Below, piece after piece: positions 25,701 through 36,900 of a DNA stretch of 64,000 nt. Each line of letters opens with the position of its first letter. Position 1 is the stretch's first letter. This stretch comes from Aptenodytes patagonicus. Lineage: Eukaryota; Chordata; Aves; Sphenisciformes; Spheniscidae. Under the pieces are notes generated by a model. The model did not search any database. It was given only the letters and a program-made list of their open reading frames with translations, and had not been told where the DNA came from. The position numbers were made by a program, and so were the translations under genes. The stretch lies in NCBI RefSeq assembly GCF_965638725.1, contig NC_134975.1:1562179-1626178 (forward strand). The letters are read 5' to 3'.

Positions 25701-27859
25701 AGTAGTTTTTAACACTGAATTCTTCAAAATCAAGGTCTGGCAACATTTACAGGCCTAGAACCCCTTACCTATGTGGCTCTTGAGTCGTGAAATACATTCA
25801 TACCATTAGCGTACTTCAGCGTACGTGTCCAGGCATGTTTTATACCTGTTTGTAATTTCTATGGGTGAAATCATGCCTTTCTGGAGGTAAATGAACAGCC
25901 TTTGTATTTTAGTTGTGCGTGAAGATAATTCATGTACAGATAACATATTCCTTCTTGTGATCTTTAGATTTTACCTGGAGTCAAAGTAGTCATTGTTAAT
26001 CCTGAGACAAAAGGGCCTCTTGGAGATTCTCATCTTGGGGAGGTAAGCACGGATTTTGCTATTTGGGTAGCTTCTCTCTGTTGGGTAGCTATATTCTCTC
26101 TGTTCTGTTATGTAAGCTCCTGGATGACAGTTTGTGAGTGGTAATACTTGCAGGCCTTTTTAAGCTGAATTATTGCTGGAGCGTTCAGAATTTGGGTATG
26201 TTATCTTACTGTCAAGTTTAAAGAAAAAGCCTACTAGAAAGGAAGGCTTATTCCACTGTAAATCTTGCATAACTGGCTTCTAAATAATCTAATTTACATT
26301 TTGGTTTCCTTATCTTGATTACACACCAGTATATTTGATCTGTGTTGATAGATTATTATCAATTTTTGACTTCACATGTTATAAAAATCCGCAGTTTATT
26401 TACTGATTTAATCCTCAGCTTACAGTTATTAGGAGAGTAGATCTGCAAGACGCATTTGTAAGATTCTACAGGATATTTGGAGCTTTGAGCTAAATGCAAA
26501 ACATTATCGAAGATTTTCCAGATCCAAAAAACTGTAACAAGAAGGTTCTTTTTTCATCTGCTTCATTTTAATACTCGGCAGATGCTCTGTTTTTGTAGTG
26601 TGTGGATCTGACTGTTTTTCCACTTCCTGTACAGATTTGGGTAAACAGTCCACACACGGCCAGTGGCTACTATACTATCTATGACAATGAAACCCTTCAA
26701 GCTGATCATTTCAACACGCGTCTGAGCTTTGGCGACGCTGCTCAGACGCTTTGGGCTCGGACCGGGTACCTTGGTTTTGTTCGTCGGACAGAGCTCACAG
26801 CTGCCAGCGGAGGTATGGCAGAAATTAGTCCTTATCTTTTAAATGAAGATGAAGAGTTTTCTTTCATACTATGCAACAAATAAGTCCTGACCCACGTGTC
26901 TGGATACAAGAGAGACTTTATCTAAACTGCATTTATTGTCTGCCATTTTCTCTTTCCACGGTATGCACACACTTCATTTCCCATCTCTCCTCTCTAGAGC
27001 GCCATGATGCACTGTATGTTGTTGGAGCACTGGATGAAACTTTGGAACTGAGGGGACTGCGTTACCATCCAATTGATATTGAGACTTCTGTATCTCGAAC
27101 GCACAGAAGCATTGCTGAATGGTAAAACAGCCATGAAAAATGAATTCATCCTAACCTAGCTGAAATGCAGCAAAGTTTATGCAAAGATGCAGGATTTAAT
27201 AGAAAAAAAAATACAAAGGCTAATTCAGTTACTTTTTTGTGTTACCATCAGCAAGTCATGCACCTCATTTCCCATCTGTAGATCAGAATAATACTGGGCC
27301 GACTGACTCAATGTTTTCTCACAAGCCTTAATTCAAAATAGAAATGATGATTTCCTGCTCTGTGGTGTAAAGAACCGTTTATATTTGAGTCAGTGAAAGC
27401 AGCGTTTCGTTTGTATGTCACACTAGGTAGTACTGAGATGTGGTTGAACTGATCTTTGACGTGTTGGGAGTTAGGTCGCTTGGAAATGCAGCCCAAAGCA
27501 GGTGGTAAACTCCATCTAAGGATAAAGAATTGTAAACTTTGGATCTTTGTGTTTCTGAAAATAACTGGGGGTTCTGATTTTTTTTTTTTTCCTTTTTAAC
27601 TTTTAGCGCTGTATTCACATGGACCAACTTGCTCGTGGTGGTTGTGGAGCTGTGTGGCTGTGAACAGGAAGCCCTGGATTTAGTTCCTCTAGTTACAAAT
27701 GTGGTCCTGGAAGAACATTACCTAATTGTGGGAGTGGTGGTGGTAGTGGATCCTGGAGTTATTCCTATCAATTCCAGAGGAGAGAAACAACGAATGCATC
27801 TCCGCGACAGTTTTCTAGCTGATCAGTTAGACCCCATATATGTGGCCTATAACATGTAA
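1078..27859 (+). CDS. DIP2B: DIP2B, disco-interacting protein 2 homolog B (3' 34 coding exons; 5' exons outside window)
   Basis: DIP2 proteins carry an N-terminal DMAP1-binding domain and two tandem adenylate-forming (fatty-acyl-AMP-ligase-like) domains. Family work links them to diacylglycerol homeostasis, and human DIP2B to neurodevelopment. Thirty-four exons spliced at AG/GT borders give one continuous frame of 4,292 nt, about 1,429 residues, ending at TAA 27857-27859. I checked every junction phase and all agree. The product is near-identical along its length to human DIP2B as I remember it (about 1,576 residues, 38 exons), so about 147 residues and probably four exons lie upstream of base 1. 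Exon coordinates are in the three block entries below. The first exon here begins with a split Asp codon, so no start codon is present. DIP2A and DIP2C are the alternatives; wording such as [10 protein letters not shown] and the ATF1 neighbour favour DIP2B. Confidence 0.97.
3908..3976 (+). repeat. Imperfect 36-bp tandem duplication in DIP2B intron
   Basis: GCATTAACACATTCC recurs at 3908 and 3944, followed by related TATGCCGCAGTTAT and CACGCTGCAGCAATTA. It is a local two-copy duplication inside the intron 3778-4603. Confidence 0.75.
5327..17308 (+). CDS. DIP2B: DIP2B exon block 2: first fatty-acyl-AMP-ligase-like domain
   Basis: Exons 5327-5524, 5770-5861, 6365-6475, 7956-8079, 8610-8719, 9463-9565, 10614-10678, 10940-11033, 11619-11738, 12466-12580, 13213-13352, 13572-13708, 14023-14103, 14584-14711, 15491-15605, 16581-16782 and 17199-17308. 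The block opens with [11 protein letters not shown] and the membrane-ligase style [20 protein letters not shown]. The position of the A3 phosphate-binding loop is filled by [14 protein letters not shown] (exon 9463-9565), which departs from the usual SGTTG-PKG form. The lid side holds [22 protein letters not shown] and the [10 protein letters not shown] hinge region. Degenerate A3 loops are typical of DIP2 proteins, so weak or altered acyl-adenylation is a family trait rather than damage. Confidence 0.95.
17449..27859 (+). CDS. DIP2B: DIP2B exon block 3: second fatty-acyl-AMP-ligase-like domain and C-terminus
   Basis: Exons 17449-17529, 18068-18191, 19249-19370, 19994-20105, 20578-20687, 21339-21469, 22045-22213, 23253-23423, 23944-24005, 24132-24189, 25968-26042, 26635-26812, 26998-27121 and 27607-27859. 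The domain repeats the fold: [20 protein letters not shown], then [20 protein letters not shown], an A3-like loop [13 protein letters not shown] across 20578-20687, [16 protein letters not shown] where ligases carry the A7 RTGD motif, and [17 protein letters not shown], the A8 hinge equivalent. The last exon encodes the hydrophobic valine-rich strand [16 protein letters not shown] and ends [10 protein letters not shown], the conserved DIP2 C-terminus. The intron 24190-25967 carries the CR1 insertion. Confidence 0.96.
24313..25477 (-). mobile_element. CR1 LINE, 5'-truncated, antisense in DIP2B intron
   Basis: The left edge carries the inverted CR1 3' terminal octamer repeat (AGAATCATAGAATCACAGAA) and the familiar avian CR1 tail, so the element runs on the minus strand. 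It holds the 3' end of ORF2: the reverse-transcriptase stretch [16 protein letters not shown], then [11 protein letters not shown], then the thumb region and the C-terminal [20 protein letters not shown] segment. These pieces lie in three frames, with breaks near 25340 (about two bases lost against the avian consensus) and 24836 (one base gained). The catalytic FADD box reads FAND. It is a dead 5'-truncated copy of about 1.16 kb, typical of CR1. It sits between DIP2B exons 24132-24189 and 25968-26042 without touching either splice site. Confidence 0.95.
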
Positions 27860-30589
27860 CGAGTATGGGCGAAGCGATGTTCAGAAACTGTGCGGGACCA
27901 CTAAATGACAAAGGGTGGCTATAGAAATGAAGCTGGTGAAAATTACTAATACTTGATATAAAGTTTGAGATTGCTGCCATATTCCCTTCATCTCATCCTG
28001 TGGTATCACGTTAACTACCAATGGACAAGAGGAAATGTGGTAGACAATGGAAAACATTTGTAACAGTTTACTGAAATATTAGCTTTATAGAAAATGCAAA
28101 GTTGACAAGTGTGAGCGCTACAAAATTCCTAAGGCCTTTACAGTAGTGTTACTTTTTTCATCCGTTGTACATATTTGTATTTTTATCTAATGCTGTTTTA
28201 GGATTCTATAAGGGGAGGGTTTATTTAGTTAAGATAAACTATTAAGAAAAGGGTCATCCGAGTTCTGCAGATCCCTGCTATATAACGTACTTTGCATCTG
28301 TACTGTAGCTATTCATTCCATGGGATCACACAACTTATTTAAAATTGTGCCATGACCAAATCAATAACTTACGGAATCTAAGAGTTACTTATTCATATAG
28401 ATATTTCTTGAATTTAAAAAGAATTTTGCCTATATTTTAAATATGTAAATATTATTATACATAATTCACTTAGATAGAAAATTAACTTGGATAATGATGA
28501 CAGCTGAAGGTAGAAATTTTTAAGGACGAGTAACTTTTGTGGTCCTTAGCATAATTACATTTGGTTAGACGACTAATGCGATACACACACACACCTTTCA
28601 CAAGTTTTTTTTATTTCAGTATGTAGTCTTTTGTTCCTGGCCAGAAGTGTGTCATAGCATGCAGAAACCTATGATTTTAAGGCACATCTTTCTCAGAGGC
28701 TGAATTTAAACAGTAACATGGAATTTGGTAGAAATCGCAGTGCAAGGCCAAAGTGCTTAACTGAAATGATGCACCTGAGTGACAGCCTCTGCCTCCACCC
28801 TCTGTGACACCTTGTGTTCAAAGGAAAGAAAAAAAAAAAAAGTCCTTTAGGTTGACACACCGTTAAATTCACTGGTGGTGCGATTCAGTCATTATTCCAT
28901 TCAGTTCCCTCTAGGTAGAGCAAGAAATATTGTAAACAGGCTTTAATGTAAACTGGGAGGCACAACCCAGTTTTCCTCGAAGCGTTCACTAGAAAGAATT
29001 AGATAATTCTGGGGTTTAAGTTGAATGCAATTTTTCTTGTACAGGAGGAGGCACAAAAATGAGACAGAGCAATTCTGGCAAACGCATTGTTAAATAACTT
29101 TGTGAAAATTAATATCCCAGCTTTCAAAATACTGCGTCAGTTTTCACATTAGTAAATGTAAAGAAACGGATGCCTTAGAGTAGCGGGTATAAGCTCTTGC
29201 TGTTAGGAAGCAATTGCACACCGGGCTGAGGGAGAGACGGTGTTTAAGCTTTGACTCAAAATTACCTTTCTTTTGTCTAATACTTAACAATCTTTTAAGA
29301 ACAATTAAATTCCTGTGGGTGTTAAGAAAATAGGATTTTGGAAGCAATGAGAGCTGATACCAGATACTGCAACAGGTTTTTTTGAGTCAAATGTGGTATA
29401 CAGTGTAAATAAACTTGTTATTAAAATGTTCCAGATTACCTCATTCAAAGTTTTAGGCAGTTTTTAGAAGGTTTATAGTATGAACTCTGAAGATCCTGTG
29501 GCAGTTATCAGAGCAGAACCCAGTGTATCTGTAAGCAAACCCCAGTTTTGTCCTTGAAAAACTCCTGATGCGTTGTTAGTTCTTCACTGAAGACGAGTAT
29601 TAAAATTCAGATAAGAAGTTCCGAATATTTTTGAAAAATATTTGGTGGGGGAATAGATTTAGAAACTGGAAGTTATTATGGCAAGTCTGGACGTAAGAGT
29701 TCTTTTGCAAACGCTTCGGTTTACAGGCGCACAGTTTTGAACGATTTCTTTTTCTGTATCTACCGCAGTAGTGAGACAACACCGCAGATGCAGTTTTCAT
29801 GGTATTGTGCTGCTGCCTGGGTGTGACAGGTTGTTCTGTTAGCAGCAGGGACGCTCTGGTTTCTTCAGATGTGCGTCCTGAAATACCTCTGCGTGAAGTC
29901 GTTAATATATTTAGTTTTAACAAATTGGCCACAAAGTGAGGCAAGTGACAGGTCCAACTGTGACGAAGACTGTTGCAACTTACTGAGGGTGTGAAGTGCA
30001 CAAAAGTTGTTCTCCCTTTTCAGCCAGCAAAGTCTCGTTATTCCATGTTACGCATCACTTTATTTTTTATGTTGTCTTGCACAGCAGTGTGACCTGCAGT
30101 ACAGCTTCACTTCATTGTTGCCCATTTCAGAAAAAAATTCTGATGGTCTTGACCTTTTTCTTACTCAAATTAAAGCTTTAGATAAAAATTGTTTCAACAA
30201 ATACTTTATTTGTCCATTGAAGTGGATTTTAAGTACAATTCTAGGATTCTTTTATTTTTACTCACAATTTTTCAGAAATAAAAAAAAGCATGTATTAAAT
30301 TGATCAAAGAGTCCCAGTATGTGGCAGATTGACTTTCTGAAATGGCGTTTTTGAATGACAGACTGGGTTATTTTGATTTTTTTTTTTCCTTGTTTTTTAT
30401 TTGGAAGGGTATTGATAGCTCCTCATGGTTTGGGGTTTTATCTTGCAAGTCTACTGTGTACTCTTAATCTTTATTCTGGCGTGTTACATTTCTCTGTGTT
30501 AGAGAACTGTAAGTTTACAGTCCTGCCCATAGAATGAGATAACATTCCATTCTTGATCGCCAGTAAGTGACATAGAGCAGCTGGCCAGT

Positions 30590-30850
30590 TTCGACTTTAT
30601 TGAATGCTTTTGTCCGTGTTTGGCACAGTGAGAAGCAGCGTGCTGGAGAGGAGGAAGTACGGAGCTGTGAGTCTGGAAACCCCGATTTCTAACGCCAGCT
30701 CTGCTAATGACTTGCCACAAGACCTTCATCAGGTCATTTCACTCCTTCAGTTTCTTCATCTGTAGATGAGGATATTATCTAATCCTTACAACATCCCTGT
30801 GAGGTAACTAACTGTACAGCACTAAGTGCTAAGTATTTTTCATTGCTAGC
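30590..30850 (+). repeat. Ancient MIR-like SINE within DIP2B 3' UTR
   Basis: The central part reads like the MIR/CORE-SINE core: a CAGCTCTGCTAATGACTTGC block, then a spaced CTTC-CAGGTCATTTCACTCC block, CAGTTTCTTCATCTGTAGATG, and later ATCCCTGTGAGGTAA and AGCACTAAGTGCTAAGTATT. Block order and spacing follow the MIR consensus in the + orientation. Substitution is heavy, as expected for an element that predates birds. I matched it from memory; a RepeatMasker run would settle it. Confidence 0.6.
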
Positions 30851-31594
30851 CTCTTTGAGGTTGGGGTCAGTTTGTTCTTCCAAACTGATAAATGATTATT
30901 TGGTTGTCGTGGGAGGGCTGTGAAAAGATGTGACCGTTCTGCTTTCCAACGGTTGCTTGGTATCATTCCGTACGAGAACAAACTGAGATATTTAACTTCA
31001 GAAAATTGGCAGGGCCGCCGATGTTGCGTGTTCAGGTTCAGTGTCGGATGCTTTTCCGTAACTGCTGAATCAAGTGTTGAGTCCCGAGAAGCAGACTCTC
31101 CATGCCAGTTTGACTTTGCAGCTTATCCAGTCGCAGAAGGCAAATTATTTCCTACTGTCGTCCATCAGATTCCAAGCTAACAGCTACAGTGAAACTTAAA
31201 AACTAGGAATTCTTAACACTTTGAACTAAAATATTTTGTATGTCTTACTGTTTATGAATATTCCCTAAGCAAAACGTGTGGGTACAGGTAATTCCAAGTC
31301 CTGTTTTGTTAAAATTTGCACTGCATTTCTGATTTAAATAAATGTAATTAAGATGTCATAATAACTGTCCTAAAAATAAGGTTGTAAAAACGAGATAAAT
31401 TTTAGCCCTAAATGCAATTTTTCTTTAATTTCTGTCAACCTATTTGCCATTGTCAAATTCAGACCACAGCTTTATGTAATTATGTATAAAGTTTTTATTT
31501 ATTTAAAATTAGATTAGCTATACATTTTTAAATTTAACATCTGGCTGGACAGTGTTCCATTAACGCATTGATTGTGTTTCCTTTGTCTTGTGTT

Positions 31595-31600
31595 AATAAA
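31595..31600 (+). promoter_or_regulatory. DIP2B: Probable distal DIP2B poly(A) signal
   Basis: AATAAA followed within 40 bases by GT/T-rich sequence, the usual downstream element. It is the last good signal before the intergenic gap and the ATF1 CpG island. Confidence 0.55.
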
Positions 31601-31620
31601 TGTTGATGCCTGATGGCTTG

Positions 31621-33560
31621 CTTAGTTCTTCATCTGCTGTTTTTCCAAAGGAATTTTTTTTTTTTTTAAGGAAGCAAACGTTGGTTAGCGTTTTCCCTGG
31701 TGAAAGGGAAAACTTGTAAGTATTTTTGCAAATGTGTTACGTCACTTGTACCTAGAAATGTAGGAGACCTGAAGCTGTGAAGAGCCGAGCTCCCTGCACC
31801 GCCGTGGCTGGACAGAGTTGTCCCGTACCCACGGCAGCAGGCCATTTAGCTTTTGAAATCGACTGAGCTCGCTCGCCGAGGATGAACTAGATGCAGTTTT
31901 AAGCACGACCGACCTTATTTAAGATTTTACTGTAGTATTAAATATTCTTTATTCAGTTTCTGGTTAGGATTCAGGACTGGTACGTTTCATTTTGAACTGG
32001 AATTGGGCGAGACCTGTATAGACTCCTAAACCTTTGCGATTCCCAACAAGATGTGAGGGGTTTTGTCCTCCGGAGGGGTAAAGCAACTGTGTGAGGCTTT
32101 GTATGAGCTGATGAAATAGAAACTGTGGTGGCATTTGAGATTTAACACTGGATGATCTCTGCTGTCCAAAACTAACCATGGAGTTTTTGTGAAGATTTAT
32201 TTTAAATATTCATAAATGTTACGATACAGTTTAGTACCAGTGAGGAGGTAATTAATGTTATCATCTAACGCCAGCTACCGTCTGTGCGTGTACCTACGAA
32301 TGGTGGTGTGCTTCTGGTGTAGAATACACTTGGACACATCATCTCCTACAGATGATGAGTAGCAATTTTACCGTGGTTTCTTTTGAAAACATTTCATTTT
32401 CAGTAAATCTTTCCTGTATTTTAAAATTATTTGCTTAATATTGGGAAAACCTCTTAAAAAAACCCCAAACAACTAACTTCCAATTGTTATATTAACCAAG
32501 CAAATTGAAATAGCCAATCAGTCTTTCCAGAAATACATTTAGAATTGAGTGATCAAATTTCCCAGGTGTCTGAAGATTCTTGTTCTCATTGTCACAGCTC
32601 CAGCCCAGGCACATTCTCTGGTATCGTAACTTATTATATAGTGTGAGCTTAATACTAATTGGGTAGATAAAACTTTGCGTAATTCTCAGGAAGAAAACCC
32701 TTGAGAATGTTGAAGCTTTTCAGCAGTGGCTGCGGAAGGTATTGCCAGGGGAATAGAAAGCATACTCGGGATTTATTGGAAATAAATCATTCGTCTGCTA
32801 ACGTTGATTAGTTTGAGATGAAGGGCTTGGTAAACCGCATCAGAACTAGGGGGACTTCAGGAAAGTAAAACGAGAAGAAAACAAACATCGAAAACTGCAA
32901 ATGAAATAATGTAGAGTTCCATGTAGCAGCAAGAAAAAAGTAAATTACACTAAAGCTTTAATCAAAACCCTTTCTAATATAGTCTTTTATGGTTTGCGTT
33001 AGGACAACAGCGGGGAGATGCTGAAAGTCACGGGAAAGGTTTCCATTCGTATTGGCGATTACCTGGAGTTTACGTCTTTTACGGGAAATACTGAATTTCC
33101 TTACTGTGATCCTAAATGGTGCTGGGAGAACAACCACTGTGGAGAGGGGTTGTCACCCCGTTACTGTGCTGCTCCTTACAAACTTCGTTAACTTCATTAA
33201 CTTCTGTTAACTTTTAATTCAGAGAAAAAACAATGTCCTGCCCTGCCCTGCCCGCCTGTGAGGAATCGTAGCCAAAATCCTCCCCCCTCCCTTTACACGT
33301 TTGACCTTTGTTTAGTCTGAAGCGGTCGCTGTGCAATGCCTGAAATTCCTTTTCAGTAATACAGCTGTTCTAAAGATTAAAAATAAAAGCGAAGCAGCTA
33401 GAGATCAGGGAACAACCGTCGCGCCCCTGCGCTGGAAGGCCACTTTTGCCGGGGTAAAGGCCAACCCCGCTGCACTCTCGCTACTGTTCGGCGCTTTACT
33501 TTACGCCTGGCTGTGCACCCCCGCGTCCCGGTCGAGGATAAAGGGAAATTCTCTGGTTCT
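31621..33560. other. DIP2B-ATF1 intergenic stretch
   Basis: About 1.9 kb of mostly AT-rich sequence between the likely DIP2B poly(A) site and the ATF1 CpG island. I found no splice-bounded coding exon, RNA gene or recognisable repeat here. Short open frames lack family resemblance. Base composition turns GC-rich at about 33,420. Confidence 0.6.
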
Positions 33561-33590
33561 CGTGCAGGCGAGCGCCCCCCTCTCCCGGCC

Positions 33591-33620
33591 GGGGCCGGGG
33601 CCGGGGCCGGGGCCGGGGCC
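33591..33620 (+). repeat. (GGGGCC)5 hexanucleotide tract
   Basis: Five perfect GGGGCC units preceded by GGCC at 33587. The G runs could form a quadruplex on the + strand. It lies just upstream of or within the ATF1 first-exon region. Confidence 0.95.
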
Positions 33621-33700
33621 TGCACGCTCGGCGCTGCGCGGGCCGCCGGAGGCACCTTCCCGCCCTCGGGCCGGCAGCGGCGCTCTATCGCCGCCTCTCT

Positions 33701-33979
33701 ATGGTACCCGGGGTTGGAAACCGCCGGGCGGAGGCGGCGCCCAGAGCGGACGCTCTAGCCTCCGCCTCCGGGGCTCTATGCTGCGGGAACTCTATGGTGG
33801 GGATTTCTAGGCGAGGCCTCCGCGGGGACTCTATGGTCGCAGCCCGCCCACCCCGAGCGTCCCGCGCGGGCCCGCCGTGTTTACGATGCCGCCGGCGCCG
33901 GTTTCCTGAGGCGGAGACGAGCGCGGCGGCGGCGGCTCTCCCCACGCGCGGCCACCGGCGGGGCCTGGCGGGCCTCTGA
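33701..33979 (+). other. Possible upstream open reading frame in ATF1 5' leader (92 codons)
   Basis: An ATG inside a CTCTATGG word opens a 92-codon frame ending in TGA at 33977-33979, one base before the presumed exon 1 donor. Two further CTCTATGG copies (ATG at 33794 and 33833) lie in the same frame. It matters only if transcription starts upstream of 33701. The product is Arg/Ala-rich and resembles nothing I know, so any role would be translational control. Confidence 0.25.
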
Positions 33980-33980
33980 G

Positions 33981-36900
33981 GTAAGAGCGGGCGCCGCCGA
34001 GGCACGGGCGGGCGGGGGAGGCCGCCCCCTCCCCCTCGGCCGGCCCGCCCGCCCCTTCCCCCCCCCCGCCCCCGCCGGGCCTGGAGCGGCCGCTCCCGCC
34101 GCCCCCGCCGGCCGCGGGCCTAGGCCAGGCCCGGCCGGGCCGCGCCGCGCCGCGCCGCTCCGTTCCTCTCAGGGCCCGGCGCCGTCCCTCCCCGCAGCGC
34201 GCTCTCCTGCGGGCCGCGAGGGAATGGCTGAGTCCCGCCACAGGCCGGGGACCGGGCTGCGGCGCGGCCGCTCCCCTCAGCCGGGGCCCGCCTCGCCCCT
34301 TCCCGGCGGGAGGCCGCTGCGGAGGACCTCCGGGGAGTTCCCGCCCCGCCGCCCCAGCCAGGTGCGCCGGGTCCGAGGCGCCGCGCTCCCCGCGCGGCCT
34401 GGGGCCGCTCGCCCCGCACCGGGAGAGGCTGCCGCCGGGCCCGCGCCCCCGCTTCGCCCCGGGTGCTGGTGTCCCGCCGCCCCGAGTCTCGGGGCAGGGC
34501 CGGCGCCGCGGAGGAGCCTCCTGGACCGCGGGGAGGGGGTCGCGGGGGGCTGGGGGTGGGGAGAGGGGGGCCCCCCCGGCTCCGGCGCGGAGCTCTCGGG
34601 TGGCGACTTCGGCCCTGTTTGACTCGGCCTTCAGTGAAAGGGCAGCGGTGGTCTCTTCTCCAGAGGCCCTTGAGATCGACCGATGAAAAATGGAGTGATT
34701 ACCTCTTTTTTCCCATTAATTTTGACAGAGTGCCGTTTTCGTGAGCCGTGTCTTCCGACGCTCACGGCAATGAGTACCGGGTTGATTTCAAGGCAGCGGG
34801 ATGCAGGTTGTTCGTGAATGATCTCACTGATATTTCCTCTCACAAATACCAAGATCGCTTATGTCAATATACCGTATACGGTTTTAGACTGCGGGCTTTT
34901 ATTTCTGAAGCTGCTTGTCATGGGAATGCTCGCTAAGCTTCGTTTCGCTGTAGAAGGCTGGGGCAGGGGGTGAGTGGAGGAAAACACGGGGAGTACTCCT
35001 GAAGTTTTAAGGAGTATCCTTACGTGTGTTTGTAGAATGGAATCCGGAGCCGTAACTGGGTACGGTGACTCAAGTCTCCTCGCTTGCTTTCTGGCATGAG
35101 CTGGTAGGATGTGCTGTCCTTTGCCTCCGTCTTTCACTGGCTCCTGGAAAAAACTGGAGTTCTGTCAGTCTTCGGGGTGAAAAAACTTTCCCCAAGTGTC
35201 TTAATTGCAAAACTAGGTAAACAGTATTTTAACTGCTGTAGCTGGTGAAGACAGCTTGTTTTGAGACATTAAAAAATCCAAAATTTCACCAGATTACTTG
35301 AGTATAATTTCACCAAATGTTTTAATTCACTTTCTGTAATTTGTATAAGTCAGTATTTGACTCGTCACTTAGTATTTGAGAATAAAATTCTGCGTCCAGT
35401 ATTCTTTGATTTCTGACTTTATAAAGTCTTTAAAAAAAAAATCAATTGCCTCTTACAATATTTCAATACTGAAATATTCGGGCCTTTCCTCTGCTGGATT
35501 TAGAAGGACAAAACGGAACTTGGTTTCTTCCTTTGGTGCTCTCACACTACAGCTCACTTCTCCTTGCCTTAACGTACAGCTTTTATATTCCGTTATCTTA
35601 TTCTTTGCCTCCTGATTATGCTTTGAAGCTTCACCTGAGGCTGGGAACCCATGATTTTAGTCATTTTATGAGCATTTAACTAGAGACAATCACTGTCTCA
35701 GATAATCTGCATTGTAAACAGGCAAAAACAAAATAGCAAGGACAAGAGAGCTGTTCATGGGACACTGAAGTAAAGAGTGATTCAGAGTAAAGTCTTGGGA
35801 AGCTCGTTACCGCGCAGGCGCAGTATGTCTGTAAGGGGACCGACTCTGCAGCGGTTTAGGATATTTTCCATCAGGATTAGTGAGAGTTGTGGGAACGGGT
35901 TTTTCTTGTTTGTTTATTTGTCTCTTTTAATTGATGCTCCTCAGTCATTTAGGGGTTTTTTTTAAGTGGTTCTTGAGTGGTGGTTCAGAGTAAGGAACAT
36001 GGTGTTAGGAGGGTATATGTGAACTTCAGGATGGTAAATTGAACTTGCCCACAATGAAATGCGATGTTCCCATTTCTGTTTAAAAGGAAGATATGTTTGA
36101 GCCTCAAACTCAGGTTTAAAGTGAGATGTGTGTCTTTGGCTGGAGAGCGCCGATTCTCAGAAGTTTAAAAGTCCTTCAAAAGAAACTTCATAATACTGCT
36201 ATTGCAAAATCCTTTCATTTAAATGAAATTACTTTGGAGATGTAGCTGTGTGGAGGCATTGTTTTTATTCTGAAAAGCATCATCCTTACCTGTCTGATCA
36301 TAAAAACATGGTTTTCATACGGATCGGAACAGTAATTATTTTCTGGCTGATAAAACATCGGGTGTTGCTTTTATGAATTCCCTCCCCTCAGTACTCTGTG
36401 ACGTGTAAAACTTCCTTCACCCCAAACTGTGCAGCTGGTTTCAGCTAAATGTATATTCTGTTGCTGGAAGTAGTTTTAACTGTGGTGTAAAAAGCTGAAA
36501 CCCTGATTATTTTCCGTCTTTGGTACTTCTTTTCAAAGCTTGAGAACTTGCAGGTTGAGGTTTTTCAGTGGAACCGTCTTTCTGAAAGCTGGTAGATGGT
36601 AGCTGCTGTTTCATGTGTTCACAGAAGGCCATTCCAATGGAAAATTCGCGTTTTTCCAGCTAAATAAGTTGTTTCAACAAGGTAGAGGCATGTGGGTCGT
36701 CTTGTGAGACAGTCGTGCGAGGCCAAATAGCGTGTTGCATCTCCTTTATCCAGTGGAGGATATGAGATGCAGTAGTAACTTTCACCTTGTTAAAATCGCT
36801 TGCTAAATCTTTTTTTATTAATATTATTTTACTAAGATTCATTGATGTTGGATGACTATTTAGTTAAATATTGCAGAGCAAGCAGAGATGAAGTGAACTT

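Larger units (their letters stand above)
27860..31620 (+). other. DIP2B: DIP2B 3' untranslated region
   Basis: AT-rich sequence after the TAA at 27857, with no long credible reading frame. It runs about 3.7 kb to AATAAA at 31595-31600, which is followed by TG-rich sequence. Human DIP2B also has a 3' UTR of several kilobases, so the distal site is plausible. Earlier AATAAA-like words near 29406, 30274 and 31337 could give shorter forms. The 3' boundary is inferred, not seen. Confidence 0.65.
33560..34620 (+). promoter_or_regulatory. ATF1: CpG island, ATF1 promoter and first exon region
   Basis: An abrupt shift to very GC- and CpG-rich DNA, containing GC-box-like runs, a (GGGGCC)5 tract at 33591-33620, and five CTCTAT words at 33683, 33697, 33774, 33790 and 33829. 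A good donor, CTCTGAG followed by GTAAGA, sits at 33980/33981. The first ATF1 coding exon begins at 39087, only six bases before its ATG, so a non-coding first exon ending at 33980 is the simplest reading. The transcription start cannot be fixed from sequence. Long open frames here on both strands are a by-product of GC content. Confidence 0.8.

Noticed and set aside
33560-34000. Search for a CRE palindrome (autoregulation of ATF1)
   Set aside because: No TGACGTCA was seen in the promoter island, so CREB/ATF autoregulation through a full site is not supported.
33331-34622. Several long open frames on both strands (for example 33331-33810 +, 33831-34241 -, 34224-34622 +)
   Set aside because: They overlap each other in a CpG island, are low-complexity Arg/Pro/Gly/Ala-rich and match no family. 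GC-rich DNA has few stop codons.
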